Shown in pieces: positions 26,715 to 36,435 of a DNA stretch of 64,000 nt (the stretch's first letter is position 1; every line of letters begins with the position of its first letter). The stretch covers positions 558,001 through 622,000 of the forward strand of contig NZ_CP021642.1 of NCBI RefSeq assembly GCF_003048375.1, written 5' to 3'. This stretch comes from Campylobacter concisus. Its GTDB lineage: Bacteria > Campylobacterota > Campylobacteria > Campylobacterales > Campylobacteraceae. The notes below the pieces were generated by a model. It made no database searches. It saw only the letters and a program-made list of their open reading frames with translations, and had not been told where the DNA came from. A program made the translations under genes and the position numbers.

Positions 26715-27721
26715 TACTTGGCATCGAAAGCAGCTGCGATGACAGCTCTGTTGCGCTCATAGATGAAGGCACGCTGGAGCAAATTTATTATAAAAAGATC
26801 TCACAAGAAGAGGAGCACGCTATCTTTGGTGGCGTGGTTCCAGAGCTTGCAGCTAGGCTTCATACAAAGGCACTGCCAGCACTTTTAAATGATATCTTGC
26901 CAAATTTAAAAGATATAAACGCGATCGCCGTGACAAACGAGCCAGGGCTAAGTGTGAGCCTGATAGGAGGTGTGAGCATGGCAAAAGCGCTAAGTATCGC
27001 CCTAAATATCCCACTAATCGCCGTAAATCACCTAGTTGGCCACATCTACTCGCTATTTTTAGACCGCGAAGCCACATTTCCACTTGGCGTTTTGCTAGTC
27101 AGTGGCGGACATACGATGATACTTGAGATTAACGAAAATGGCGAGATTTTAGAGCTTGCAAGCACAAGCGATGATAGCTTTGGCGAGAGCTTTGACAAGG
27201 TGGCAAAGATGCTTGATCTTGGCTACCCAGGAGGTGCTGTGGTGCAGCAAAACGCACTTTTGTGTGAGGATAAAGATAGGTTTAAATTTACCGTCCCACT
27301 TCTTCACGATAAGCGCCTTGAATATAGCTTTTCAGGGCTTAAAAATCAAGTCAGAGTTGAAATTTCAAAGCTTAAAACCATCACGCAAAAAGATATCGCA
27401 GATATTTGCTACGCCTTTGAAAATACGGCCTGTGAGCACATCTTAAATAAGCTTGAAAAGGTTTTTACGCTAAGAAATTTCAAGCGATTTGGCGTGGTTG
27501 GTGGAGCGAGTGCAAATTTAAATTTACGCAAAAGGCTTGAAACGCTTTGCCAAAAAAATGGGTGCAAACTTTTGCTAGCACCACTTGCGTTTTGCTCTGA
27601 TAACGCGCTTATGATAGCAAGAGCGGGACGTGAAAAATACTTAAAAAAAGAGTTTATCTCTCATGATAAGCTAACTATAAATCCAAGGGTTAGTTTTAAG
27701 AAATTTGAGCTAGATTTGTAA
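26711..27721 (+). CDS. tsaD: TsaD, tRNA N6-adenosine threonylcarbamoyltransferase
   Basis: Installs the t6A modification on tRNAs reading ANN codons, with TsaB, TsaE and TsaC. ASKHA-fold protein of 336 residues: GIESSCDDSSVALID at the N-terminus, the metal-binding His pair in HTKALPALL / HLVGHIYS, SGGHTMIL, and GGVSMAKA-like glycine loops. The ATG overlaps the preceding stop as ATGA. It ends the cdsA operon; 27722-27910 is AT-rich with no clear terminator. A TACTAT at about 27878 may be a -10 box for the next gene. Confidence 0.95.
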   Translation: MILGIESSCDDSSVALIDEGTLEQIYYKKISQEEEHAIFGGVVPELAARLHTKALPALLNDILPNLKDINAIAVTNEPGLSVSLIGGVSMAKALSIALNIPLIAVNHLVGHIYSLFLDREATFPLGVLLVSGGHTMILEINENGEILELASTSDDSFGESFDKVAKMLDLGYPGGAVVQQNALLCEDKDRFKFTVPLLHDKRLEYSFSGLKNQVRVEISKLKTITQKDIADICYAFENTACEHILNKLEKVFTLRNFKRFGVVGGASANLNLRKRLETLCQKNGCKLLLAPLAFCSDNALMIARAGREKYLKKEFISHDKLTINPRVSFKKFELDL

Positions 27722-27910
27722 AATTACTCAAAACCTTTTATTTAAAATCTTCTATTTTTAAATTTTAAAACAATACAAGTTTGTGCTATTTCAAGCTTAA
27801 ATTTTCCAAAGTTATTTTAATAAATTATATTTATGTAATTTATTTTAATAAAATCATAATAATTTAAACTTTAGTTTGGTACTATTTTGTCAAATTTACA
27901 AAAAGGTAAA

Positions 27911-28657
27911 ATGATGAAAAAGGCTCTATTTCTAGGATTTAGCGCACTTTTATTATTAGTGGGCTGCAAGGAAAGCAACATAGGCATTGTTAAAAACTAC
28001 ATTTTAAAAGGTAATAAATCAATAACAATAGGCTCAGCGATAGATAGCTTTAAAGGCTGTACAAGCACTCAGTGGCAAGACATCAGCAGTGACGATAAAA
28101 AAGTGGTTAAAGTAAGCTGCGTGGTGGGCAAAAATGTGCTTGAAGATGAGTTTGAAAGAAAAAATAGCAGTTACATAAAAGCTCTAAATAGCGCCAAAGC
28201 TGCTCAGCAAAAAAGAGTTGATAACAGCCTTGAGCTAGCACTTGATAGCGCAAATAGCATATTAAAAAGTGGTAAAAGCATAGATAAAGAGACTATTTTA
28301 TCCATCGCAAACAAGCACTGTAAATTTGATCCGACGAAAGAAAGTGCTGGCTACCTAGCCTCTGTTAGCTGTGACCTTGAGTTTAAAAATGAGCTCGCTC
28401 AAAATTTAGATATCAAACAAAAATGGGTCTTTGACAACGTCGTAGCCCAAAGCAAATATGCCGCCTACTACTCACAAAAAGAGCCAGAAGTAATCTATTT
28501 TGGTCAAAATGCTAGAAAGGTAAATGAGAGAGTTATTGAGCTCACTTTTACGATAAATAGCGATAAAAGTGTGAGCATCTCAAAGGCTACGAAGATAGAT
28601 GATGGCGATACTAAAGATATAAACCGCGGTTTGGTTGCGATGTTTTATACAAGATAA
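27911..28657 (+). CDS. Putative lipoprotein of unknown function
   Basis: The N-terminus MMKKALFLGFSALLLLVGC ends in a lipobox (L-V-G-C), so it is a lipoprotein anchored through that Cys. The rest (about 230 residues) is Lys/Ser-rich with several Cys (GCTSTQW, VSCVVGK, KHCKFDP, VSCDLEF), which suggests a disulfide-containing periplasmic fold. I do not recognise the family. A frame opens at 27887, but AAAAGG at 27902-27906 favours the ATG pair at 27911/27914. It stands alone between AT-rich gaps, so it is probably monocistronic. Confidence 0.7.
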   Translation: MMKKALFLGFSALLLLVGCKESNIGIVKNYILKGNKSITIGSAIDSFKGCTSTQWQDISSDDKKVVKVSCVVGKNVLEDEFERKNSSYIKALNSAKAAQQKRVDNSLELALDSANSILKSGKSIDKETILSIANKHCKFDPTKESAGYLASVSCDLEFKNELAQNLDIKQKWVFDNVVAQSKYAAYYSQKEPEVIYFGQNARKVNERVIELTFTINSDKSVSISKATKIDDGDTKDINRGLVAMFYTR

Positions 28658-28990
28658 ATTTTGCTACTAAAATAAATATCTTTAAGTTTAAAAGTATTAC
28701 ATTTTAAAAGCATGCTCTAGTTCATTCAAATAAGAGCAAATTCGTTATTTTGCAACCAAAACTCACTACTTCTTTTTGACTACTTTTTTAGTTGTATGAA
28801 GCTCTTTTTAATGCAATACATATTGCAAAAATAAGATGCCTCTTAACCTGCAAGTATAGAGTATCTAGGCAGTGTCCTAAAATCATTTGCATCAAAGCTT
28901 TTGCCTACTAAACGGTCTTTACAATTTTGATTGATAGCTTCATAAGTAAAAATTTAATAAAATCCCAAAATATCAATAAAAAGAGTCTTT
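28658..28990. other. Intergenic stretch, 333 bases, possibly holding a decayed gene fragment
   Basis: No intact gene is visible. On the minus strand, 28843-28953 is open for 36 codons without a start codon and reads as plausible protein (NCKDRLVGKSF, then DFRTLPRYSILAG, stop). It may be chance or the tail of a decayed gene. No promoter or terminator of note was seen apart from AT-rich DNA before 28991. Confidence 0.35.
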
Positions 28991-31072
28991 ATGGATGAGT
29001 TTTTAAAACAGGCTTGGCGTGCAAATAAAATTTATACAAATGCTGCTGCTAGCGTGCCATTTTACCCAGATCTGCTAGCTCTTCTTCTAGTTTGTGATGA
29101 GAGAAATTTAGACCAGTTTATGGCGCTTGATGAGTTTAGAGCGGTGCTAAAAAGGCTTAAGGTTGAGCTGGATATATTTAGCATACAAAGTGCGCAGCTT
29201 GCGACTCTTAAAGCGCTAAGCGAGGCTAAAATTTCAAGTGACGAGATAGTAAAATACCTAGAAAAATTACGTGATGAAAAGATCATAGATGATGAGAAAT
29301 TTGCCTTTTTAGAAAAGATCATAAGCAAAAACAAAGGTGCTAATGAGGCTAAAATTTCTCACACCAAGCCAAAAGATCACTTCCATAAAAACCTAGACTT
29401 TTTAAATGAGATAAACGAAAAAGCAAGCTTGCTTGATAGCGATAAAGCATTTTTAGAGGCACTTGCGGCAGCCAAAAAAAGATCAAACGAAACGCTTTTT
29501 AACATAGCAGCAAGTGGCATCATAAATTCTGGCAAATCAACCCTTTTAAACGCCCTTTTAAACAAACCCGTCCTTGGCGCTTCAAACGTGCCAGAAACGA
29601 TAAATTTAACCATTTTAAAATACTCCAAAGATAGCTTTGCAAGGGTAAATTTTTACAGCATTGATGAGCTTTTAGCACTTGGCATACCAAGCGAAAATTT
29701 ACCAAGCGAAAGCGTAGATATCGGCATAGACGAGATAAAAAACTACACCTCTTCAAGCTCAAAAACAGCAAATCTCGTAAAAAGCGTCGAGCTTTATGAC
29801 GATTTGGAGCTTTTAAAGGACAACGTCTGCATCATAGACACGCCAGGCATCGATGATGCGGTGGTTTTAAGAGAGCAGATCACTACAAATTTTATGAGGG
29901 AGTGCGACCTTTTAGCCCACCTCATGAACGCCTCGCAAAGCGCCACGCAAAAGGACGCGCTTTTTTTAAAAAAATGCCTTAAAAACTCGCACATAGTAAG
30001 GCTTGCTGTGGTGCTAACTCACGCCGATGAGCTAAGTGCTAAAGAGCTAAATGAGACGCTAAACTACACAAAAAAAGCGATCGGGGAGCAGATAAATGGC
30101 GTGGAGATTGATTACTTTGCACTTAGTGCAAAAAGCTACTTAGAAGGCGCTGCAAATAGCGGTGTAGAGGAGTTTAAGGACTATCTTTACGAGGTGCTTT
30201 TTGGCAAAAATTCTAAAAAATCAGCCCTCATCTTAAGCTCGTATCAAAAGGAGCTAAAAAATATCCTAAATAGCAAGCTTGAAGCCACTAAGACTGAAAT
30301 TTTGTCGCTCAAAGCTTATGAAGTGGAGCTTAAAAAGCTTCAAAATGAGCAGGCAAACGTCAAAAACGCACTTAGTGAAAATTTCTCTAAACTTGAAAAC
30401 CTAACCAAAAACGAGCTTGCAAAGCTTGAAAGCAGCAACACCAAAAATATCTATAAAATGGGGCTTGAGACGCTTTTGCAAAACTTAAACGATAAGGTAA
30501 AAAGCGAGATAGCCTACTGCAAAAGCAAAAAGCAAAGCTTAAATTTTGAGCGCCTAGAGCAAATCGCAAAAACGACACTTCGTGATGGTGTGATGGCACT
30601 TATGAGAGAGGCTAGAAACGAAACTTTGGTGCAAACAAGATCGTGCGAGCAAAATATCGCTTTAAATTTTGATGATTATGTGATGAGTAAAGATGAGATT
30701 TTTAACATCAATGACTTTTTAGAGCAAATGGGCGTAAAGCTTGATTTTAAGGAGCTTTTAGCTGCATTTAGAGCGAAAATTTCAAATGACACAAGTGAAG
30801 CACTTTTAGGCTTAAAAGAGGGTTTGCTAAAAGATAAAAATATCTCTCAATTTTGTGAAATTTTAACTGACCACGAAAAAAATCGCCTTTTAAATCTCAT
30901 AAAAACCTATGAAAGCGCTCAAAAAACGACGCTTGATCAGAGGCTAAAAGAGCTAGATCATGAGCTAGAAAAGCTTAGCTCGCAAAATCAAAACTCACTT
31001 TTAAAACTAAAAGAGCAAAACGCCTTGCAAGATGAAATTTGCTCGCTTTTAGGGGAGCTAGAAAATGTTTAA
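28991..31072 (+). CDS. Dynamin-like GTPase, first member of a pair
   Basis: 693 residues. The P-loop is G176-IINS-GKST, with DTPGID (G3) and THADE (G4), inside a dynamin-type GTPase domain. Long charged helices from about residue 420 to the end (LKKLQNEQANVKNALS, LEKLSSQNQNSLLKLK) form the stalk-like coiled region. It overlaps the second dynamin-like gene by eight bases. In Campylobacter the two proteins form a hetero-oligomer that tethers membranes. The exact cellular role, such as membrane fusion, outer-membrane or envelope integrity, remains open. An N-terminal helical extension of about 170 residues precedes the GTPase domain. Confidence 0.9.
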   Translation: MDEFLKQAWRANKIYTNAAASVPFYPDLLALLLVCDERNLDQFMALDEFRAVLKRLKVELDIFSIQSAQLATLKALSEAKISSDEIVKYLEKLRDEKIIDDEKFAFLEKIISKNKGANEAKISHTKPKDHFHKNLDFLNEINEKASLLDSDKAFLEALAAAKKRSNETLFNIAASGIINSGKSTLLNALLNKPVLGASNVPETINLTILKYSKDSFARVNFYSIDELLALGIPSENLPSESVDIGIDEIKNYTSSSSKTANLVKSVELYDDLELLKDNVCIIDTPGIDDAVVLREQITTNFMRECDLLAHLMNASQSATQKDALFLKKCLKNSHIVRLAVVLTHADELSAKELNETLNYTKKAIGEQINGVEIDYFALSAKSYLEGAANSGVEEFKDYLYEVLFGKNSKKSALILSSYQKELKNILNSKLEATKTEILSLKAYEVELKKLQNEQANVKNALSENFSKLENLTKNELAKLESSNTKNIYKMGLETLLQNLNDKVKSEIAYCKSKKQSLNFERLEQIAKTTLRDGVMALMREARNETLVQTRSCEQNIALNFDDYVMSKDEIFNINDFLEQMGVKLDFKELLAAFRAKISNDTSEALLGLKEGLLKDKNISQFCEILTDHEKNRLLNLIKTYESAQKTTLDQRLKELDHELEKLSSQNQNSLLKLKEQNALQDEICSLLGELENV

Positions 31073-32897
31073 TGAGTTCATAAATGCCTATAAGGCGAGA
31101 TATTTTAAGGTTTTTACAAACGACTTTAAGGGCGAGCTAGCAAGGCTGGTAAATGAGCTAAACGATCCAAGCCTGCACGCAAGCGATGAGATAAAAGATA
31201 GCCTAAATTTACTAATCGACACTCTAAATGAGCCGCCTCTCATCGCCGTCATCGGTCAGTTTTCAAGTGGCAAATCAACTTTTTTAAACGCTCTGCTTGG
31301 ACAAAACATCTTGCCATCAGGTCTAACGCCTGTCACGGCAAAGGCTGTGCGGCTAAAATTTGCAAAGATGCCGCTTCTTAGCGTGAAATTTACAAATGGC
31401 AGCGAGAGCTTGCTAGCTAGCAGCGAGCTTGCAGAGCTAAACGCCATGAGCGAGCAGATAAAGAGTATGACACTTTATGCGCCAAGTGAAATTTTAAAAG
31501 AGGTAAATTTCATCGACACGCCAGGCCTAAACTCGCTACGAGATGCCGACACAAAAGAGACCAAAAATACGCTAAAAAAGGTTTGCGGCGCGATCTGGCT
31601 AAGCCTCGCAAACAACGCTGCAAAGGCTAGCGAGCTTGAAAGCGTAGAAGAAATTTTAAGGACAAACGATCTAAAGGCTCTTTGCTTCATCAACCAAAAG
31701 GATAAGCTAAGCGAGGATGAGCTTGAAAGCTTGCTAAAGCACGCTAGGCAAACCTATGGCGAGCTTTTTGAAGATATCATCGCCATCTCGTCAAAGCAAG
31801 CACTCCTTGGCATCATAAATGAAAACAAGAGCGAGCTAGAAAGTTCAAATTTCGCTAAAGCACTAAGCGCGGTAAAAGAGACGTTTTTAAACGCGAGCTT
31901 TAAAGAAAATTTCATAAAAGCAAGGGCGAAAAAGATAGTAAATTTTTTAATCGCTGAGCAAGAAAACCGCCTTAAAGTTTATAATGCAGCTGGTGAAATT
32001 TTGGATAAATTTAATGCCACGCTTGAAGAAAAACTAGAAGCGATAAAAGAGGAGTTTAAGCCTAAAATCGCCCTGCGATACAGCGATATGAGCGAGGCTA
32101 TCAAGCTTGCAAGCGATGAAGTTTTTAAGCTGCTTAAGCCATTTTCTAGGACAAAATTTAACCCAGCAAAGACGCTTTTAAACAAAGAAATTTATAAGCG
32201 TGAGAACTTTGAGATGATAAGCCTTGACACGGACGAGGTCTTTTCAAAGCTCATCTATGAAGACGCCATTTTTTCTAAATTTTTTAAACGCTACAAAAGG
32301 GATCTAAAAGAGCTTGAAAATGAGATCATATCGGCTTTAGATGGGCTTTATAAAAGCTTAGAAGATGAGCTTTTCATCTACAAATCTCGCTATGAGAGCT
32401 TTAATCCATTTGATGAGTTTGCCTCAAACTACGAGACAAAATCGATAAATACCTATGCTGGCAGGACCTATGAGAATTTCTTAAGAGAGTATGAAAATGC
32501 CAAATTTAAGGCGACGCAAAAGATTTCGCTCTTTTTTGAAAAGCTTGACGTAAAGGTCGCATCAAACTACGAAAATGCGCTTAAACTTGCGGTTTATTTT
32601 CTAAAGCAAAAGATCGAAAATTCGCTAAATTCGCACCTGCAAATGGGCACTCCACTTTACATCCCAAGCGCAAAAGAGGTTTATGAGCGCATGCTAAATG
32701 CCTTTAGCCTTTATGAATTTGACGATCTTATGTGCTCAAATAACTCTTTTTTAAATAAAACTTTGCTTGATATAAAGACCGAATTTAATGAAATTTACGC
32801 CCAAAAAATAGCGATGCTTGAGCGCCTAAAAGCAAAGCCAAAAGAGCAAATTTTAAAGCTAGAAAAACTGCAAGAGAGTTCGGTGATATTAAAGTGA
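31065..32897 (+). CDS. Dynamin-like GTPase, second member of the pair
   Basis: 610 residues with the GTPase domain near the N-terminus: G64-QFSS-GKST, T in SGLTPVTAKA (switch I), DTPGLNSL (G3) and NQKDKL (G4). Helical stalk segments follow, and the C-terminus is helical and basic. The asymmetric pair, long then short, is the arrangement known for bacterial dynamin-like pairs. Start overlaps the upstream gene, so the two are made together in one operon. It is followed by a 793-base region with two broken genes. Confidence 0.9.
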   Translation: MFNEFINAYKARYFKVFTNDFKGELARLVNELNDPSLHASDEIKDSLNLLIDTLNEPPLIAVIGQFSSGKSTFLNALLGQNILPSGLTPVTAKAVRLKFAKMPLLSVKFTNGSESLLASSELAELNAMSEQIKSMTLYAPSEILKEVNFIDTPGLNSLRDADTKETKNTLKKVCGAIWLSLANNAAKASELESVEEILRTNDLKALCFINQKDKLSEDELESLLKHARQTYGELFEDIIAISSKQALLGIINENKSELESSNFAKALSAVKETFLNASFKENFIKARAKKIVNFLIAEQENRLKVYNAAGEILDKFNATLEEKLEAIKEEFKPKIALRYSDMSEAIKLASDEVFKLLKPFSRTKFNPAKTLLNKEIYKRENFEMISLDTDEVFSKLIYEDAIFSKFFKRYKRDLKELENEIISALDGLYKSLEDELFIYKSRYESFNPFDEFASNYETKSINTYAGRTYENFLREYENAKFKATQKISLFFEKLDVKVASNYENALKLAVYFLKQKIENSLNSHLQMGTPLYIPSAKEVYERMLNAFSLYEFDDLMCSNNSFLNKTLLDIKTEFNEIYAQKIAMLERLKAKPKEQILKLEKLQESSVILK

Positions 32898-32977
32898 AAT
32901 TTGACTTCAAACTGCGCGTGTGAGCTGTGAGCGCCTTGTAAATTTTAAATTAGCTAGCATATTTAAAAATTATTTTC

Positions 32978-33373
32978 CTAAAAAAAGTCGGTATCAATCT
33001 TGCAAATTTCATATATCTGTCCTGTTTGAACGCCTACCTTGTATTTTATCATTAGCTCAGCCAGTCTGTCGCCATCTATCAAGACTACGCTAAAGTTTTG
33101 ACTATCTTTAGCAAACGTTTGGGTCTCTTTTGTAAATTTCGCTGTAGTGATAAAGACGCCTTTTTTGGTATTTTTATTTGAGATAGCACCGATGAACTGC
33201 TGTATCTCTTGCCTGCCTATGTTGCTGCCATCTTTATATATTTTTGCTTGGATGTAAATTTTAGAAAGTCCTAGCTCATCTTCGTCTATTATGCCATCTA
33301 TCCCACCATCTGGACCTTTGTTTGTAAAACTTCCGGCTTCATAGTCTATTTTTTCTAAAATGCTAGATAAATT
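32978..33373 (-). pseudogene. Truncated Mrr-type restriction endonuclease, C-terminal catalytic fragment
   Basis: No full-length gene is here, but the minus strand from 33373 to 32978 is open for 131 codons with no start codon. It reads ILEKIDYEAGSFTNKGPDGG, then IDGIID, KIYIQAKIYK, EIQQFIGAI, KGVFITTAKFT and VVLIDGDRLAEL. This is the Mrr catalytic domain with G-G-I-D-G-I and Q-A-K, the PD-(D/E)xK core. The 5' part, the DNA-binding half, is missing; upstream lies a stop (33374-33376) and then the small broken membrane gene. It is a relic of a type IV-like restriction gene. Confidence 0.8.
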
Positions 33374-33413
33374 TTAATCAATTTTTGTAATCTTAAAAGC
33401 TATAATTCACCGC

Positions 33414-33664
33414 ATGAAATATGTAAGCCTAACAGAGTTTTTCTCAGAAAATATCAACTTATTTATGAATGTGATCGCTTCATTGTTTGCGCTATTTTTT
33501 GCTTTAGTGTTGGCTTTGGTCTTTTATTTTTTATTACCTTGCCACTTGGCTATATAATAGGCATAGTCTTGTCGTTTCCGCTTTTAATATTTGTGTTTTT
33601 AGTATTTGCGGCACTAGATATTTGTATCTGTATCTTGGCGTCAGTTTGTAGAGTTTTTAAATAA
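33414..33664 (+). pseudogene. Small membrane protein gene broken by one frameshift
   Basis: From ATG 33414, frame 1 gives MKYVSLTEFF, SENINLFMNV and a hydrophobic segment, and stops at 33555-33557 after 47 codons. A second frame picks up near the T-run at about 33520-33535 and reads ITLPLGYIIGIVLSFPLLIF, then FLVFAALDICIC, ending at 33662-33664. The two halves together make a credible two-segment membrane protein of about 83 residues. The junction lies in TTTTATTTTTTATT, so slippage or indel is likely. A sequencing error would also explain it. The start is near the Mrr fragment, on the opposite strand. Confidence 0.5.
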
Positions 33665-33690
33665 ATTTGGGGCTTTTTACAGCCCCTTTG

Positions 33691-34410
33691 CTACTTTATA
33701 GCAGCCATTTTTCTACGCATATAAGCTATGCGGCTTTGAAGTGGTAAGTGTTTTGGGCAGTTGTCTTCGCAGCCAAGCAAAGTCATACAACCAAATACGC
33801 CATCATCATCGCCTATTAGCTCGTAAAAGTCCTCGTCAGTTCTCTTATCAAGCGCGTCTATCTTAAATCTAGCAACCCTGTTTAGACCAACAGCGCCGAT
33901 GAAATCAGGTCTCATAATAGCTGTTCCACAAGATGCGACGCAAATTCCGCACTCTATACAGCGATCAAGCTCGAAAACTTCTTGAGCGACTTCTGGCTCA
34001 ACTTTCTCTTCAAGCTTAGAGATATCAGTCTCATGATCTGTGTGTATCCAGCTCTCGACACGCTTACTCATAGCGTTCATCCAGTTACCAGTATCTACGC
34101 TTAGATCTTTTAGTAGTTTAAAGACTGGCAAGGGCATAAGCTCGATGACACCGCTTTCAAAGTCTTTTGTTAGAGTTCTGCAAGCTAGACTTGGTTTGCC
34201 ATTTACTAGCATGCCACAACTTCCGCAAATTCCCGCACGACAAACAAAGTCAAAGCTAAGATCTGGATCAAATTTCTCGCGAATTTGATTTAACGCGATA
34301 AATAGCGTCATGCCATCAGTCTCTTCAAGCTCATAAGTCGCAAAATGAGGCTTTGAAACTTTGCTTAAAGGATTGTATTTAAAAGCTTTTATGGTTATTT
34401 TTCTACTCAT
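33691..34410 (-). CDS. frdB: FrdB, fumarate reductase iron-sulfur subunit
   Basis: 239 residues carrying three clusters: the [2Fe-2S] Cys set [10 protein letters not shown]...C near residues 59-78, and [11 protein letters not shown] and [11 protein letters not shown] with trailing CP for the 4Fe-4S and 3Fe-4S clusters. It passes electrons from menaquinol oxidised at FrdC to FAD in FrdA. The start overlaps the frdA stop by eight bases. It is the last gene of frdCAB. Confidence 0.96.
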   Translation of the reverse strand: MSRKITIKAFKYNPLSKVSKPHFATYELEETDGMTLFIALNQIREKFDPDLSFDFVCRAGICGSCGMLVNGKPSLACRTLTKDFESGVIELMPLPVFKLLKDLSVDTGNWMNAMSKRVESWIHTDHETDISKLEEKVEPEVAQEVFELDRCIECGICVASCGTAIMRPDFIGAVGLNRVARFKIDALDKRTDEDFYELIGDDDGVFGCMTLLGCEDNCPKHLPLQSRIAYMRRKMAAIK

Positions 34411-36421
34411 TTCCTATACCTGCTCTTTCATTTGGTGCTTTATATTTTGGTTGAAGGTCATAGTGCATCAAAGCCTCTTGAATTTCTTGTCTGCTCTTGC
34501 CTTCTGCTTGCATTTTCTCGCGAATTTCATCGACCTCTTTTTGGCGGATAGCGCTGTTTGGATGCTCGATGATATTTCCTTTTGCACCATAACCTCTAAA
34601 TGCTGGCGGCATCTCCATCTTCATGATATCAAGTGGCTCATAAGTGATAGTTGGCATAGTGTCGCCTTCTTTCCAGCTTGTAAGCGTTCTGTTTAGCCAG
34701 TTAAGGTCATCTCTTTTTGGATAGTCTTCGCGGCAGTGAGCGCCACGGCTCTCTGTTCTATCAAGTGCACCTTTTGCGATACAAAGTGCTAGTTTTAGCA
34801 TCTTTGGCACGCGGTAAGCCTCTTCAAGCTCTGGGTTGCCAAATAGTGCTTTGTTGCTTACTTTTACATCAAGTGACTCTTTGTAGAGTGCTTCAAGCTC
34901 TTTAACAGCAAGCTCTAGACCTTTGCCTGTTCTAAATATCGCAACGTGTTCCCACATTACCTCTTTCATCTTGTTTTTGATATCAAAAACGTTAAATTTA
35001 CCATCTTTTGTGACGAGGCTATTTAGATAGTCTTCTTGTTTTTTAACAAATTTCTCGATATCAGCTGTGTTTATCTCGATCTCGTGGCTAGCGCAGTAAT
35101 CTGCAAAATAATCACCAACGATCATACCAGCGACGACTGTCTCAGAAACTGAGTTACCACCAAGGCGGTTAAAGCCGTGCATATCCCAGCAAGCAGCCTC
35201 GCCAGCGCTAAATAGACCAGCTAAAGTTGGGCTCTCGCCAGTTGGTTTTGTCTTGATGCCGCCCATTGAGTAGTGCTGCATAGGTAGGATCGGTGCCCAG
35301 CCTTTGCCACGCTGATGTCCTGTCTCGTCAGTATATACTTCAGTGTCAGCAGGATCGATGCCGTTAAAAATTTCGCAAATTTCTTGAACGTCACGTAAAT
35401 TTTTCTCGATGTGCTCGCGTCCGAGGATAGAGATATCAAGCCAAACGTGATAGCCATAAGGGCTAGGTACGCCTTTGCCTGCACGGATGTGCTCCATTAT
35501 ACGGCGGCTAACGACATCACGGCTAGCTAGCTCTTTTTTCTCTGGTTCATAATCAGGCATAAAGCGGTATCCATCAACGTCACGTAAAATTCCGCCATCA
35601 CCGCGGCAACCTTCTGTTAAAAGAATGCCAGATGGGACGATCGGAGTTGGGTGAAACTGAACAGCTTCCATATTGCCAAGCTGAGCTACGCCAGTCTCAA
35701 GTGCGATCGCAGCGCCGATACCTTCGCAAACAACAGCGTTTGTAGTGTGTTTATAAACTCTACCATAGCCACCAGTTGCTATAAGTGTGCCTTTTGAAAC
35801 ATAGGCTGTGATCTCGCCATTAACTAGGTCACGAACGATCGCGCCGTAACAGCGGTTATTTTGGTGTATCAAAGCGATCGCCTCTTTGCGGTCGTGAATT
35901 TCTACATTGTGCTTAAGCGCTTCGTTTGCAACAGCAAAAAGCATGGTGTGACCAGTCGCGTCAGCTGTGTAGCAAGTTCTCCACTTTTTTGTACCACCAA
36001 AGTCACGTGAGTGGATAAGGCCATGAACCTCTTCTTTTTCAACGATAGTTGTCTTTTGAGCGTTTATGATAGCGCTTCTTTCGCCTTTTGTGATCCTAGT
36101 CCAAGGCACGCCCCAAGCTGCAAGCTCTCTAATAGCTTTTGGAGCAGTTTGACAAAACATACGTGCAACTTGTTGATCACAACCCCAGTCGCTACCTTTT
36201 ACTGTGTCAGCAAAATGGACATCTTCGTTATCGCCTTCACTCATTTTAGAGTTACCAAGACTTGCTTGCATGCCGCCTTGTGCAGCAGCAGAGTGAGAAC
36301 GTTTTACAGGGATGAGGCTCAAAACTACGGTGCTTAAACCCTTTTCTCCAGCAGCCACAGCAGCTCTAAGACCAGCTAGACCGCCACCAATTACCAATGC
36401 GTCATAATATTTTACATTCAT
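34403..36421 (-). CDS. frdA: FrdA, fumarate reductase flavoprotein subunit
   Basis: 672 residues. [14 protein letters not shown] is the FAD-binding dinucleotide fold, [13 protein letters not shown] holds the His that covalently binds FAD, and the fumarate site residues are in [20 protein letters not shown] and [17 protein letters not shown]. It reduces fumarate to succinate on the membrane face, a main anaerobic respiratory reaction in this organism, fed by AspA and DcuA encoded at 43599-46434. Starts 14 bases after frdC. Confidence 0.97.
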   Translation of the reverse strand: MNVKYYDALVIGGGLAGLRAAVAAGEKGLSTVVLSLIPVKRSHSAAAQGGMQASLGNSKMSEGDNEDVHFADTVKGSDWGCDQQVARMFCQTAPKAIRELAAWGVPWTRITKGERSAIINAQKTTIVEKEEVHGLIHSRDFGGTKKWRTCYTADATGHTMLFAVANEALKHNVEIHDRKEAIALIHQNNRCYGAIVRDLVNGEITAYVSKGTLIATGGYGRVYKHTTNAVVCEGIGAAIALETGVAQLGNMEAVQFHPTPIVPSGILLTEGCRGDGGILRDVDGYRFMPDYEPEKKELASRDVVSRRIMEHIRAGKGVPSPYGYHVWLDISILGREHIEKNLRDVQEICEIFNGIDPADTEVYTDETGHQRGKGWAPILPMQHYSMGGIKTKPTGESPTLAGLFSAGEAACWDMHGFNRLGGNSVSETVVAGMIVGDYFADYCASHEIEINTADIEKFVKKQEDYLNSLVTKDGKFNVFDIKNKMKEVMWEHVAIFRTGKGLELAVKELEALYKESLDVKVSNKALFGNPELEEAYRVPKMLKLALCIAKGALDRTESRGAHCREDYPKRDDLNWLNRTLTSWKEGDTMPTITYEPLDIMKMEMPPAFRGYGAKGNIIEHPNSAIRQKEVDEIREKMQAEGKSRQEIQEALMHYDLQPKYKAPNERAGIGNE

Positions 36422-36435
36422 CTTCTAGCTCCTTT

